Source of the DNA: Hyphomicrobium sp.
GTDB taxonomy: Bacteria > Pseudomonadota > Alphaproteobacteria > Rhizobiales > Hyphomicrobiaceae
Direction: 5' to 3'
Assembly (NCBI GenBank): GCA_030148425.1
Contig: JASBTM010000017.1
Coordinates: 124,001-188,000, forward strand
DNA length: 64,000 nucleotides
Below the pieces are notes generated by a model, which saw only the letters and a list, made by a program, of their open reading frames with translations, made no database searches and was not told the DNA's origin. Positions 31,201 through 37,195 of the stretch are shown here, piece after piece. The translations under genes and the position numbers were made by a program. Each line of letters starts with the position of its first letter. Position 1 is the stretch's first letter.

Positions 31201-31429
31201 GAGCATTGATCGACTGCTGCGCGGCCTGCTGTGCCGCCGCTGCACCCTGCTGCGCCGCAGCCTGAGACGCCGCCGCCGCCGGAGCCGCCCCGCCGCCGCC
31301 CTTCCCGCTCAGGATGTTCACCCCGCCGGCGTGAGCTGCAGGAACAAACGCAAACAGTACGGTTGCGGCCAAGCCGACTAGCAACGTGCACTGCTGTTGG
31401 AGTCGGAGGACAACTTTACGGACGGACAT
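19232..31429 (-). CDS. Giant filamentous-haemagglutinin-family exoprotein with DUF3739
   Basis: From ATG 31429 the protein has 4065 residues. A Sec signal peptide ends at AAHA-GG (about residue 34). An Ala/Gln-rich segment of about 70 residues comes next. Then comes the TPS/haemagglutination domain with LLTWQQFNVGRETTVRFDQS, ALNRINAGGAPSQILGQIKA and GTVLLINPNGIIFNGSSQIN. The bulk is Gly/Asn/Thr/Ser-rich beta-helix repeats. A DUF3739-type C-terminal region (about residues 3600-3760) contains LLAWLKERFGYNGSASDALA and GSYLRGRQAIAMLFPDADAA. The last 100 residues are charged and Gly-rich. Such proteins are exported through a TpsB pore and act in adhesion or aggregation. No TpsB gene is in the window. 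A starting ATG upstream (31522) is less likely. It lies downstream of sigma/anti-sigma genes, which probably control it. Confidence 0.92.
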   Translation of the reverse strand: MSVRKVVLRLQQQCTLLVGLAATVLFAFVPAAHAGGVNILSGKGGGGAAPAAAASQAAAQQGAAAAQQAAQQSINALTKASQAIQALRAAQSAARSLAIQAPTNVTNGLSPGGLVVDPRVGTDPSLWVNASKPTQQVTNGQVTVTIEQQAQKALLTWQQFNVGRETTVRFDQSKGNAASGNNWVALNRINAGGAPSQILGQIKAEGTVLLINPNGIIFNGSSQINVGSLIASSASIDPAAFMSTGIYSTQSGSTYLPSFINAGGKISVEAGAEITTAAPKSVTSGGGYVMLMGTEVSNSGTISTPKGQALLSAGDSFILRSGYSTASNQFSTTRGTEISPVIAVGSAAGKVTNAGLIFAQQGDITLAGHEVTQGGILAATTSVNQRGTIHLLNAMSDATGSVTLTSDAITAILPELDSKDTALNAQRDALIAASGPNVIATGQFNNLSTLADRLDQSRVEIVTGGNAVFQGGSYTAAQGGQIAVQAGKRIFTETGATLDVSGVQNVLLPMGSNNISVNVQGNELHDSPQNRDSGYLANENVWIDVRNLTLVPAGTGGYASDRYYTPGGLLEVGGYLGNTAHSIGEWTAVGGTITLSAPEVVTQKGSIFNLSGGSVAYQGGYLRTTNFLGADGRLYNIGDNAPADMKYYGVGEGFIRDHEHWGQTEVWMNPFGLNRDSYRWEDGYTVGRDAGRLVLSTPTSVFEGDILASVIQGERQINARPTGLTDGYKATQNTAALAGQLAVGQYGALGLAGGYNSDIEVGDIAAISGGMTSTTALTSDRANTVYLDATHLSEQKLGGLNFASNKQINFDAPVSLANGAQVSLVAPAVNVSADITAHSGSVTVSNILKAATGTSALINASGGADLTLAAGATIDTTGLWVNGAINQNALSDLAFLNGGNVTFDSTQNATLAEGSVIDVSSGGAILPTGKTQGGKGGNVTIKAGDAQQNATSGDGTLVLDGTIRAYGVTGGGTLTISSPGNLVIGDNAALAGGVLEAGTPAPTTVKLKEAFSVPAGTPLPTALTVTLTTVPLDTPTLVAIPLGSAPLVTTTLAKDWPVPAGLAFNGTNGQAYGGPFGQAVAPAGTVISYWHGAPPTLPAGFIFPSDVFPQGIGAVPSYQVTYAAGSVQSTPMTYPVGAIIAAGAVLTQTVAIESAPSLSRSFFNAGFSKYDVNGGQGVVVSGNLTVGMPVYQFTSNSYVASTGSDPSQAMQLWTPPLFTENPLSASLSQRAGASLSLRSQSTAFGAASLGGGSIVVDKGASVAVDPGQSIAISSFGQLNIFGDLIAHGGSITVANIADGSQSDAGRNFDAQGRGRGISLWIDGNAKLDVSGVAYSATNSPGRSYGTATDGGSITINGGGAFVLLRPGAVLDADGTQTVVDVASGSVVSPVTWGTNGGSISISSSSGLYLDGNMHAFSGGANASGGSLSVAINTPVFQTHSFANDAVPTAPIVPSTLVVTQGYQASTLPTDIAPGTDIYSLQFGHTTISADRIKAGGFDSLALTSGDYMQFSGDVSLALGRSLTLTASAFTSGVISKTALTDSLSSGAVDASAPYVLLYGPYITVPDGSTRAMTNPSAGGAPTNATFTAHADQIDIRGLVQFGASTNVYDSAIFQYIYSYAPGFNNVNLISSGDIRFLPLNIPASGAVLTADQRTMLGSDWSITLDAAQIYPATNVIASVQAGLRYRDPATALPSNSNIAITVGRTTSDIPAVPFSVFGTLALSAPVVNQGGIIRAPLGNVILGSGHISYDTDILAREVNVLPGSITSVSLDGLTLPYGGTIDGVTYTYNGVTVSPAIFTDYGQFGMTSGVSLNGQSVNVASGAIVDVSGGGTLAGAGFISGRGGSVNVLTTPLVNANPFTALSKGSDKVYAIIPGYAPGYAPVAPENGAGDPAIGQQVTIPAGVPGLTAGTYTLLPANYALLPGAYRVELAGSTVTPLANPVAMGSGTYATTVSTSVANTAITSSLPVTALITSGKSVRAYSQYNEQGYSDFFVANTAQFGGARPLLPTDARTLQMWFENPTAALNGKPALAFDGTALLQGAEGGRTGQVVLLNVGEINAGSPTAGFTSVSVSGDEINAIGAPRLMVNGYNFVDNGAISFSQVGNSSIAVRDGVTLKSGEIFLVGGNVSVGNNVTLTTIGQGAASFDSDSTGMGYAAGSTSVLALSNGDLEFFGANGSGAITVGANSNLYSEGTLAIATSGPSTIAPNTHFGSRSIALAVGAINIGDPSTIAAAGNPSGLLFDQALFNTLVNGDPLRGAPALEAIKLSAAQSINLFGTTSVDATGTGVDLTLNTPAIYGYGGAGDVATIAADKITWNGIAGATPPAIAAGGPGNGNGMLNLVANEVDFGQFTSLDTTTPNRVAYGFSNVNITGRSKIVSAGNSKLYVYRAPSSATGAVFGQSGVGGNLTLSTPLLTGVQKSIMAYNTGGMLSVLAPADVAPSAAKTTVSGAELNLTGDSVAVGTTVLLPSGKFVVNATNDIVLDGNSRIDLSGQPSMIQKATVYGFGGAAIFNSAQGNFTQHAGSLVDVSAINNAAGSITASASNGAAVFGGLLNGTATGGYTSGDFSITTGRLSSDNFAALNARLNQGGFFDARSFDIRTGDLTIGNGIKARNVTVATDAGSLTVVGTIDASGFAPGTIRLSAGNGLTLASSAVLDAHGNVLQVDSYGQPIEAKNRGNVELTAAGGSLVLSPGATMNLTTPNGIGYGDIQLNAQRTGEISGDIAIAAGGPLNIRGAYSIALNGFWTYNLPGGSVITQATLDGYDVASTEFIGAALGNAGLQSRVAGLTAYGSAYHLRPGVQITSSGDLSTSGDIDLAKYRYGANANRDPNSASYGAGEPMALAVRAAGGLTVKGSISDGFKGSAGTPATYDPIDIPNDPNAELWSPDDTGLNDNSYVYTSGVTLISEWTVPNDQFYQDMVSIYGVPFVDINGRQYGPGSTIPAGTTLDPGPSLGGNGYLFFDIANLPSIGAVATPGIPGASAASAMASMLAPGSLAASIRLVAGADIAAADPRAVLSAKVLNGGGNLTLNDAAYNSALNGKFFSVLRTGTGNLDLFAGGSFSEASPFGVYTAGTQSASILAPDGSNPYDLVSRSSGGNSSAWYPEHGGDVVISAQQDVTGYIQIAHNPARYVDSDLTSNWLFLQGGGASSDPAAWYINFGSSAKTDQSSAGTQVIGFQGIGTLGGGNLTVIAGRNAGVNSANDTLNSTGLDLAVASTGRVLPDGSLVQTGGGDLILKVGGVLNPLPAASANGLKPDYFGAITDLRGNISIVAGAVGTMAQNTYAKNWTSYDPRAVDPNVFQRSLKTPGAIFTPGDGTVTINARGDLVVGGASDAGMAVAADINGNPYTTSDGTFVADGGATNFTLWRPGTAIDVYAAGGDVALMDGNPPPGLAGASFYPGTLIAAAANGNIRFAEGGTGGNGNLAFAPIELVPSPTGQLELLSGVSIFGTSQIISMSGADMSTLATPFHPVFTVENDSNASANAAFRTNPYSPIAFGEDTPVSYLHAVDDQPARVYAGVDIVDLTIGQKLPQLDDGGNGFIPSNSTWYIAAKPFEVIAGRDIVGTGPNVNVFANNNATDISLVQAGRDIFQETVAIVGPGLLQVQAGRNLYQGYYGSLVSVGDIVSHRTTEGGASITAMAGVGADGPDYADFAKLYFDAANQLPSDGTPLAGSGKVAHAYDQELLAWLKERFGYNGSASDALAYFLKLPSDQQGVFVRQVYYDELKASGREYTNSLSPRPGSYLRGRQAIAMLFPDADAAGNPLNYAGKITMFSSITGSNTINGVTVPVVSDAGINTQFGGDIQILNPGGQTIVGVEGITPGPQSGLITQGKGDIDVYSLGSILLGQSRIMTTFGGDIVAWSATGDINAGRGSKTTVIFTPPKRLYDNYGHVTLSPQAPASGAGIATLNPIPDVPPGDIDLIAPLGTIDAGEAGIRVSGNINLAALQIINTANIQVQGATSGIPVVQPPNVSGLTQATNTASATTKDTSQVANQGAPAEQPSIIIVEVVGYGGGDGGEGPSKEDKQRKGAGKQSYNTHSAVQYLGAGPKTSEQKKKILEQAGVQ

Positions 31430-31650
31430 CGGCGCTATCTCGGCGTTGGACGAGAGGCGAAACCAGAAGTACGCCCCATCGTGAAATTCGTTTTGGCGCC
31501 TTAAGACGAATGAGCCCCGCACTCAGTGCAAACCATTCGATACTTTTTTCACCAACCGAAGTTTCGGGCCGAATTATCCGGCTTTCGCCGGGGAATACCG
31601 CTGCGAGCTGTGGCTTTAGTGCCACCTCCTCGCATCGCCGATACTCTTGG
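31430..31650 (-). promoter_or_regulatory. Leader region of the giant exoprotein gene
   Basis: A gap of 221 bases separates the FecR-like gene from the exoprotein start, long for an operon of this type. It could hold an ECF-sigma-dependent promoter and a 5' untranslated leader. I could not identify -35/-10 elements with confidence. Confidence 0.3.
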
Positions 31651-32625
31651 CTAGCTGACGAGAACGATCCCCCCCGGCAAGGGCGTGACCTGTGCGCCAA
31701 ACGCAGCCTTGAGCTGAGCGATCAAATCGAGATGATCGAGCTTGAACCGCGCCGTAAAATGGCGCTCCCCCAGAGCATCATTGAGAAGGATAATTTTACC
31801 TGGCCGGTAACGGTTGATCTCGGCGATGACCCGCGACAGAGGTTCATCCCGGAAGAATAGATTCCCCTGCCGCCACCCCGTAACCTCATCCGGGTCGACG
31901 GTTACCGTCTGGCCGAGACCGCGGGCGGCATATTTGATCTGGTGGCTTGGCGCCAAAGTGATCGATTGCCCGTTGCGCTCGACCTGAACCGCGCCAGCAA
32001 GACATGTAACTTGAACTTCTGACCCATCGCAACGCACGTTGAACTGCGCTGTATCCGCCCGGGCGCGGACGTCGGAAGCAATAACCTCAACCGGTTGGGA
32101 TTGCGCGGCTACAATTGCCTCTCCAGCGATCAGCTCGATCATGCCGCTCTTGGCGGCTGAACTACGGACGTTGAGGCTGGTCTGGGTGTTCATTTCCACA
32201 GATAGCCGGTCGGTCAACGTAAGACGCCGCTGTTCACCAGTGGTGGTCCGATGGTCCGCTGAAAATTCGCTGACTGACGGCCAAAGTCCAAAAGGCGGAC
32301 GTACGATTATGAACGCAGCGCCGGCCGCAGATGCGGCCATAGCGCCGCCAATAAACGCCCGACGTCCGACTGCACGTTTACGGCCTTGCACAGCAGCGAG
32401 CTGAGATTCTCCGCGGACAATACTTTCCATCGCCGGACGAAGCGCCTGCCATCTGAGACTCGCTTGCGCGAAGGCTTCGGCGTGGCGCGGACTCTGCGTG
32501 CGCCAACGCTTGAGCGCCGCGAGATCGGCCCGCGTGGCATCGCCCGAGGACACATGCACGAACCAAGACCACGCCTCACGGCGTAGCGGATCGAGTTTCA
32601 AGTCTTCTTCGTCAGATGTGGTCAT
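31651..32625 (-). CDS. FecR-family anti-sigma/sigma-regulator membrane protein
   Basis: This 324-residue protein has the full FecR order. An N-terminal DUF4880-type cytoplasmic domain comes first (EAWSWFVHVSSGDATRADLA, then LKRWRTQSPRHAEAFAQA). A single membrane segment follows (RRAFIGGAMAASAAGAAFII). The periplasmic FecR domain includes TTGEQRRLTLTDRLSVEMNT and MIELIAGEAIV. A C-terminal DUF4974-like domain begins PLSRVIAEINRYRPGKIILL. FecR proteins hold or activate their ECF sigma factor in response to a periplasmic signal, often delivered by an STN domain. It starts 55 bases after the sigma gene stop, so both are probably co-transcribed. Confidence 0.92.
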   Translation of the reverse strand: MTTSDEEDLKLDPLRREAWSWFVHVSSGDATRADLAALKRWRTQSPRHAEAFAQASLRWQALRPAMESIVRGESQLAAVQGRKRAVGRRAFIGGAMAASAAGAAFIIVRPPFGLWPSVSEFSADHRTTTGEQRRLTLTDRLSVEMNTQTSLNVRSSAAKSGMIELIAGEAIVAAQSQPVEVIASDVRARADTAQFNVRCDGSEVQVTCLAGAVQVERNGQSITLAPSHQIKYAARGLGQTVTVDPDEVTGWRQGNLFFRDEPLSRVIAEINRYRPGKIILLNDALGERHFTARFKLDHLDLIAQLKAAFGAQVTPLPGGIVLVS

Positions 32626-32680
32626 TGTTAGAGTAAGTTTTCATTACATTTCGATTGATCCGGAACCTTGGGAGCAGCAG

Positions 32681-33244
32681 CTAGCGCTGACTGTCCTTAA
32701 GACGTTTCGAGCGGTCGGGAAGTGCAATTTTGGCAGCCTCCCTTTTTTCCAAGACTGCGTCGAGCTGCTCGAGGCCGCGCTTCAGCTCGTAAAATACCGT
32801 TCTTCTGGAAACGCCGAGCTTTGCGGCGATCTCCTCGTGCGATAGCCCCTCAAGCCGCGTTGCCATGAGAATGGTGCGCGTGCGCGGGGGTAGCTCGTTA
32901 ATAGCCCGCTCGGTTTCCCTGAGATCGGCTCGAACCTGAAAAACCTTCTCCGGCCCAGGCGAAGGGTCGGCTATCTCCAGAACTGCGTTGACATCCGATC
33001 GGCTGGCTCGGCGGTGCTGCCCCCGTAAGGAATCCCTGGCTATATTCGTGGCAATACGCAGGAGATAGTTGGCGGGGCTCTTAATCTGTCCCACGTCATC
33101 CTGGCGATGGAGGCGGAGCCATGTCTCGTGAAGGCTTTCGCTGGCGAGCTCCTCGGAGCCCAATCGCCGCGTCAGGCGTCCCTTGATTTCGTCGTATCTG
33201 TCCGCGAGCAGCGCACGCAATACGGCCCACGTCGTTTCAGTCAT
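32681..33244 (-). CDS. ECF RNA polymerase sigma factor, FecI-like
   Basis: This 187-residue protein has sigma region 2 (ASESLHETWLRLHR, then NYLLRIATNIARDSLRGQHR) and region 4 (LPPRTRTILMATRLEGLSHE, then IAAKLGVSRRTVFYELKRGL), joined by a short linker as in the FecI group. The C-terminal tail is basic. It is expected to direct RNA polymerase to a few promoters, most likely its own operon and the exoprotein gene. The FecR-like gene directly follows. No TonB-dependent receptor is present, unlike in classic FecI/FecR/FecA systems. Confidence 0.92.
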   Translation of the reverse strand: MTETTWAVLRALLADRYDEIKGRLTRRLGSEELASESLHETWLRLHRQDDVGQIKSPANYLLRIATNIARDSLRGQHRRASRSDVNAVLEIADPSPGPEKVFQVRADLRETERAINELPPRTRTILMATRLEGLSHEEIAAKLGVSRRTVFYELKRGLEQLDAVLEKREAAKIALPDRSKRLKDSQR

Positions 33245-33448
33245 TCACGGGCAGCCCCTATCGATGGACCGATTCGGGTCCTAAGCTGTCCCGTTCCGGC
33301 CTGATCGACAACGGTTAACGACATGATTTCAGATTTTTTCGAGACCTTCAGACCGCTCATCGACAATGTCGCTAAATAAAAAGTATCAAGCGCATATGAC
33401 AGAAGGGCATTTGCGCTGGCGACGGCGGACTTGAGCGCGATACTTCTC

Positions 33449-34192
33449 TTATCCCGAGCAATCGCCGGTTTGGCGGGGCGAGCGCTGCGCAATAGCGAGA
33501 AGGAAAGGTTGGGGCACGTCGGGCGGAGGTTTCATACCGATGCGCGCCCCTTGCAATGCCGCGGTCAGCAGCGTGTCACGCTGCGCATCTCCGGTCGAAT
33601 CGATGAGTGCGCTGTGCTCGATTATACCGGTCGGTGTGACCCACAGCTCGATCCCGGCCCTGTATCCTCCCGGCCTTGTGCGCGCGTCGCGGCATAGGAC
33701 GTCGAGCACGCCATGCTGCAGGGCGCCCAAAAACCCGATGTCCGGGCGCTTGCTCTGCGCATCGCTTCCATCGGACGTTGCCGCGATGACGAAGGAATCG
33801 GCGCCGGTGCGAAGGGCGACCACTCCTGTCCCCGCGAGGAGGGTTTCCAGGGCGACCTCCGGCGAAAATTGCCCCTTGACCTCTGTCGATCTACGTCCGG
33901 CGGCGATCGAAGTTTCAAACAAAACCTGGGTGCCACTGGCAACGATGTATCGATCCAGAGCTGCATCGAGCGGTTGCGCCGGGATTTCGTAGACCTGGGT
34001 TGAACCAGCCGTACGATCCTGCGCAGAGCCCTCCGCCGAGCCAAACGTGACCATCGAAGCTATTACCGCCACTGCGCGCAAAACATGCCGTACCTCGAAA
34101 TCGATCGCATGTATCAAGCTGTCGTCCTTGGCCCGAAAGTGATGGAGAAGTTCATGAATTTCAGAGTCGATGATTGCATCCCGTGAAGTCAA
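33449..34192 (-). CDS. Secreted STN-domain protein with TonB-C-like domain
   Basis: This protein of up to 247 residues has a hydrophobic export segment (VLRAVAVIASMVTFGSAEGS), an STN (secretin/TonB N-terminal) domain and a second domain. The STN domain includes YEIPAQPLDAALDRYIVASG, EVKGQFSPEVALETLLAGTG and VVALRTGADSFVI. The second, GYRAGIELWVTPTGIIEHSA, then RDTLLTAALQGARIGMKPPP, resembles the TonB C-terminal fold. The start is uncertain: ATG 34192 gives a long leader, and a TTG nearer the export segment is possible. STN domains of TonB receptors contact FecR, so this free STN protein may carry a signal to the adjacent FecR. The 204 bases to the sigma gene may hold a promoter. Confidence 0.78.
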   Translation of the reverse strand: MTSRDAIIDSEIHELLHHFRAKDDSLIHAIDFEVRHVLRAVAVIASMVTFGSAEGSAQDRTAGSTQVYEIPAQPLDAALDRYIVASGTQVLFETSIAAGRRSTEVKGQFSPEVALETLLAGTGVVALRTGADSFVIAATSDGSDAQSKRPDIGFLGALQHGVLDVLCRDARTRPGGYRAGIELWVTPTGIIEHSALIDSTGDAQRDTLLTAALQGARIGMKPPPDVPQPFLLAIAQRSPRQTGDCSG

Positions 34193-34289
34193 GATCCCTC
34201 GCGCCGGCAGATGCAGCCTGTCAGCAATCTTTTATGTGCACGTGATGCCTACTCCGCAGATTCTCCCCGGTGTTGTCGTCGTTAATCCA

Positions 34290-34790
34290 GGTTCACAAAA
34301 GTTTTTCCCGTATCGCGCAGAATTCCTTGTTCTCCTGTGACATGATGATAGCGAAGCAGAATGACGGCGACAAAGCGCGGATCGGGTTCGAAGCCCCGAC
34401 AGCACCCGCCGGTCTATTCCGTAGCGATGAGCGTCGAACCAGAACCCAGGAACGTGTCGAGCACGATGTCCAAGAGCGCGTTGCCATGACGAACTCGCGG
34501 TGCGCACCTCGGGTGACATTGCCAGGATTTTGACGTTATAAGGCTCGCCGGCTACAGAAACTGCGCTTGGTCTTCGTGCGTCAGGCGTTCGAGGATGCGG
34601 GGATCGGTGGCATCGCCGCGGATGATCTCGTGCCGGCCGAGAATGAAGTGATTGCCGACACGCGCGATCGGCGGGACGTCAGGCCCCGGTGCCCGAGGTC
34701 CTTGTTCGATGGCAGCAACCTCGGCGTCCAGGAGAACCTGATTGATCTCCGGCAGCGACCATTAACGGCTGTAGGCCGCTCACAGTCCGG
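34290..34790 (-). pseudogene. ParB-domain/DNA (cytosine-N4 or adenine-N6) methylase, broken
   Basis: Several frames together spell a known methylase architecture. The first is VGNHFILGRHEIIRGDATDP then RILERLTHEDQAQFL and a stop. Next is EPYNVKI, a remnant of the catalytic DPPY motif. Next is HREFVMA, and finally LLDIVLDTFLGSGSTLIATE followed by a stop and FEPDPRFVAVILLRYHHVTG, the SAM-binding FxGxG region. The upstream ParB-like segment (LPEINQVLLDAEVAAIEQGP) is partly present. At least two frameshifts, two stops and an internal deletion separate the pieces. Such methylases often travel on prophages and integrative elements. Confidence 0.8.
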
Positions 34791-34816
34791 TCATCCGTTT
34801 TTATGTTCGTCCTGCT

Positions 34817-36040
34817 CTAATCTTTGATCAGTCGACTCGTGGCGGCCCAAAAAATCAAAGCGCTCGCGCTGAAAAACGCTCCAAGTGCGGAAACAGCAAC
34901 CCAACCACCATAAGCAAACGCAGATGTCGAAGAGATTGCGCCAACTGCACTCCCTATCGAATAAAAGACCATATAGCCGCCGACCAGCCGACTTCCCGCA
35001 TCAGGGACACGTGAGAGAAGAAGCGTTTGATTTGAAACATGAACGGCCTGTACCGCAAGGTCCAGAAGAACGACACCCGCAAGCAAAGGGAAAACTGATA
35101 CGGGAAGACAGGCGATCAAGCCCCAAGACATAAAGAGCAGAAACAGAGCCCAGCCCGTAGTGGATTGGACAAGCCCGCGATCGGCTAGCCTACCAGCACC
35201 CCGGGCGCCGAGCGCCCCGGCAATTCCAACAAATCCAAACAAACCAATCTCGGTGTGGGACAACGCAACCGGCCCCGATCTGAGCGGCAGCACGAGCGCA
35301 GTCCAGAAAGTGCTGAATGATGCGAAGATAAAAAATGCTAGAACGCCTTGCGAAAGCAACGTGAAGTCACTGAGGAAAAAACGCGGCGCCGAACGAATGA
35401 GATAAAAATAACCTCGTGCTGGTCTTCGATCGCGCTCGCTCGGCAAATAGATAAAGACCAAAGCAGCTACGAGGAGGCTCAACGCAGCAGACGTCAGGTA
35501 AACGGCTCTCCAGCCGCCCAGGTCAGATATCAGCCCCGCGACGAAGCGAGCGGTGAGAATACCAATAACGATGCCACTTGTGACAAAACCAATCACCCTC
35601 CCTTGTTGACTAGGCGCCGCCAGTGTAGCTGAAAAGGCCACTGCGACCTGGGCGACTACCGCCAGGAAGCCGACCGCCAGCATTCCAAAAAAGAATACGA
35701 ATGATGATGAGGCGGTGGCCGCCACGCTAAGTGCGAGCGCCAATAATATCATTTGCGTTAAGATGAGCGACCGACGATCGATGAGATCACCAAGCGGAAG
35801 CAGCAAGATCAAACCCAGAGCGTAGCCTACCTGGGTAAGCGTGATGACCACGCCGATCGATGCCGGATCGATCGCGAGATCCTTGACCATATAATCAAGC
35901 ACGGGCTGAGCAAGATAAACGTTCGCGACACCCAAGCCCGCGACGACAGCAAACAGAATCGTGGTTAGAAAATTCAGATCGGGGAGATTTTCGCATTCCG
36001 CTCGTCTGCCCTGCGCCTCGCACAAACTTGAATGATCCAT
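34817..36040 (-). CDS. Major facilitator superfamily transporter
   Basis: This 407-residue protein has twelve predicted TM segments. The family loop motif between TM2 and TM3 is GDLIDRRSLIL. The first helix reads FLTTILFAVVAGLGVANVYL and the second VGYALGLILLLPLGDLIDRR. It resembles drug/proton antiporters of the DHA type, so export of a small organic molecule is likely. It diverges from an HxlR-type regulator, with two inverted repeats between the starts, which is the usual layout of a repressor controlling an efflux gene. The substrate is unknown. Its start ATG at 36040 is supported by the position of the operators upstream. Confidence 0.9.
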   Translation of the reverse strand: MDHSSLCEAQGRRAECENLPDLNFLTTILFAVVAGLGVANVYLAQPVLDYMVKDLAIDPASIGVVITLTQVGYALGLILLLPLGDLIDRRSLILTQMILLALALSVAATASSSFVFFFGMLAVGFLAVVAQVAVAFSATLAAPSQQGRVIGFVTSGIVIGILTARFVAGLISDLGGWRAVYLTSAALSLLVAALVFIYLPSERDRRPARGYFYLIRSAPRFFLSDFTLLSQGVLAFFIFASFSTFWTALVLPLRSGPVALSHTEIGLFGFVGIAGALGARGAGRLADRGLVQSTTGWALFLLFMSWGLIACLPVSVFPLLAGVVLLDLAVQAVHVSNQTLLLSRVPDAGSRLVGGYMVFYSIGSAVGAISSTSAFAYGGWVAVSALGAFFSASALIFWAATSRLIKD

Positions 36041-36058
36041 CCGATTGCGTTCCTCATC

Positions 36059-36081
36059 CTAGTTCTATAATAAGACCAGAT
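36059..36081. promoter_or_regulatory. Second, imperfect operator-like repeat
   Basis: The bases CTAGTTCTATAATAAGACCAG carry the same left arm (CTAGTTCTA) as the palindrome 35 bases downstream and a weaker right arm. The two copies probably form paired regulator sites between the MFS and HxlR genes. Confidence 0.5.
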
Positions 36082-36093
36082 CGGAGAACGAAG

Positions 36094-36118
36094 ATCTAGT
36101 TCTAATTTAGGACTAGAT
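36094..36118. promoter_or_regulatory. Palindromic operator, probable HxlR site
   Basis: The arms ATCTAGTTCTAA and TTAGGACTAGAT are inverted repeats with one mismatch around a single central base. The site lies in the divergent promoter region, 25 bases before the regulator start. Confidence 0.7.
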
Positions 36119-36142
36119 AGATGACAGATCGACGAGGTAGCT

Positions 36143-36592
36143 ATGGTAAAGCGGCTGAGTTTAGGAGAAGAAAACTGCCCCGTGGCACGCGCTTTGGACG
36201 TGATCGGCGACTGGTGGTCGCTCCTCATCATTCGAGACATTTTTGACGGGCTACATCGTTTCGGAGAGATTCAAGAAAATCTCGGTGTTGCGAAGGGTGT
36301 GCTGGCGGCGCGTTTGCGCAATCTTAGTGAGCGCGGCGTCCTTGAAACTGCTCCTGCTTCCGATGGAACGGCATATTCGGAATACGTGCTGACGAAAAAA
36401 GGTCGCGGCCTATTTCTCGTAATCGTCGCTCTGCGCCAGTGGGGGGAAGCATACCTGTACGAGCGTGGCGAGAAACACTCTCTCCTGGTCGAGACAGCAA
36501 CGAACAGGAAAGTGGCAGCTCTACAGCTAATGTCGTCGGACGGTAGGGAGCTGACCTGCGATAAGACCAGCGTTCAAAAATTGGCAAAGTGA
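36143..36592 (+). CDS. HxlR-family winged-helix transcriptional regulator
   Basis: This 149-residue protein starts at ATG 36143 with GAGGTAGCT just upstream. The HxlR domain is complete: CPVARALDVIGDWWSLLIIR, IFDGLHRFGEIQENLGVAKG, VLAARLRNLSERGVLE and YVLTKKGRGLFLVIVALRQW. The N-terminal Cys (NCPVA) is the residue that senses oxidants or electrophiles in several HxlR members such as HypR and QorR. This suggests redox or quinone sensing, but that is inference from one residue. It most likely represses the divergent MFS gene through the palindromes in between. Confidence 0.92.
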   Translation: MVKRLSLGEENCPVARALDVIGDWWSLLIIRDIFDGLHRFGEIQENLGVAKGVLAARLRNLSERGVLETAPASDGTAYSEYVLTKKGRGLFLVIVALRQWGEAYLYERGEKHSLLVETATNRKVAALQLMSSDGRELTCDKTSVQKLAK

Positions 36593-37195
36593 AAGCGAGC
36601 GCGGCGTGCGGGCGCGAAGGCACGATGGGTCACGCGAACACTTGATACCGGTTCGATGCCGCCATTGCCCGCACTTGCGGCTTTAAAGGATGGCGGCTAC
36701 CTCGTCGTCGCCGCGATTCAAGGCGATCGCGTGCTGGTGCAAGAACCCGGGGCAGCGAAACCCTCTGTCAGCAATCTGCAGCTGGACGTTCCTGTCCCAC
36801 ACTCTCCGCCGAGCCAAACATACACATAGCGACAAGAGCCACTATGGCGTGGAGAAAATCACGTTCGCCGGAGAAGCTCGAGATCTCGTGTCTCAATCTG
36901 TTATCCTTGCTTCCGAAAGCGCGAAGGAATTTCGGAGCCCTCATACTCCGATAACGGCGTCCCGCGCCAGCTTCCCATCACCAGCTGAGTTCTGGAAGGC
37001 AATGATACGCTCGCCGTGAAGAAGGGTTCTAATCTCCTCATGCTGCGTACCCAAGAGGAGGTGAAAGCGCAATCTGGCGATTGCCTCTTTCGGTAACGGG
37101 AGGAGCGGACTTAGTCCCTGGTGCCACGTCTCTTAGTTGCACAGCGCGGTCAGCTTACCGATTATCAGCGTTACGAGCGCTGATCGTCAACGCTA
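36593..37195. other. Non-coding stretch with a type I secretion ABC fragment
   Basis: On the plus strand, at about 36655-36780, MPPLPALAALKDGGYLVVAA followed by IQGDRVLVQEPGAAKPSV resembles the peptidase-like N-terminal domain of HlyB/PrtD-type secretion ATPases. The frame then loses similarity and no ATPase motifs follow. The rest has only short frames. On the minus strand around 37020-37100 a stretch containing IARLRFHLLLGTQHEEIRTL looks protein-like, but I cannot assign it. Confidence 0.45.

Noticed and set aside
30260-31381. 373-codon plus-strand frame opposite the exoprotein N-terminus
   Set aside because: It mirrors the TPS domain coding strand, which has clear family motifs; the antisense product is Arg/Asp-rich without a fold.
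19232-31429. Repeats in the exoprotein considered as a CRISPR array or tandem DNA repeat
   Set aside because: The repeats are protein-level beta-helix patterns with variable DNA and no regular repeat/spacer length.
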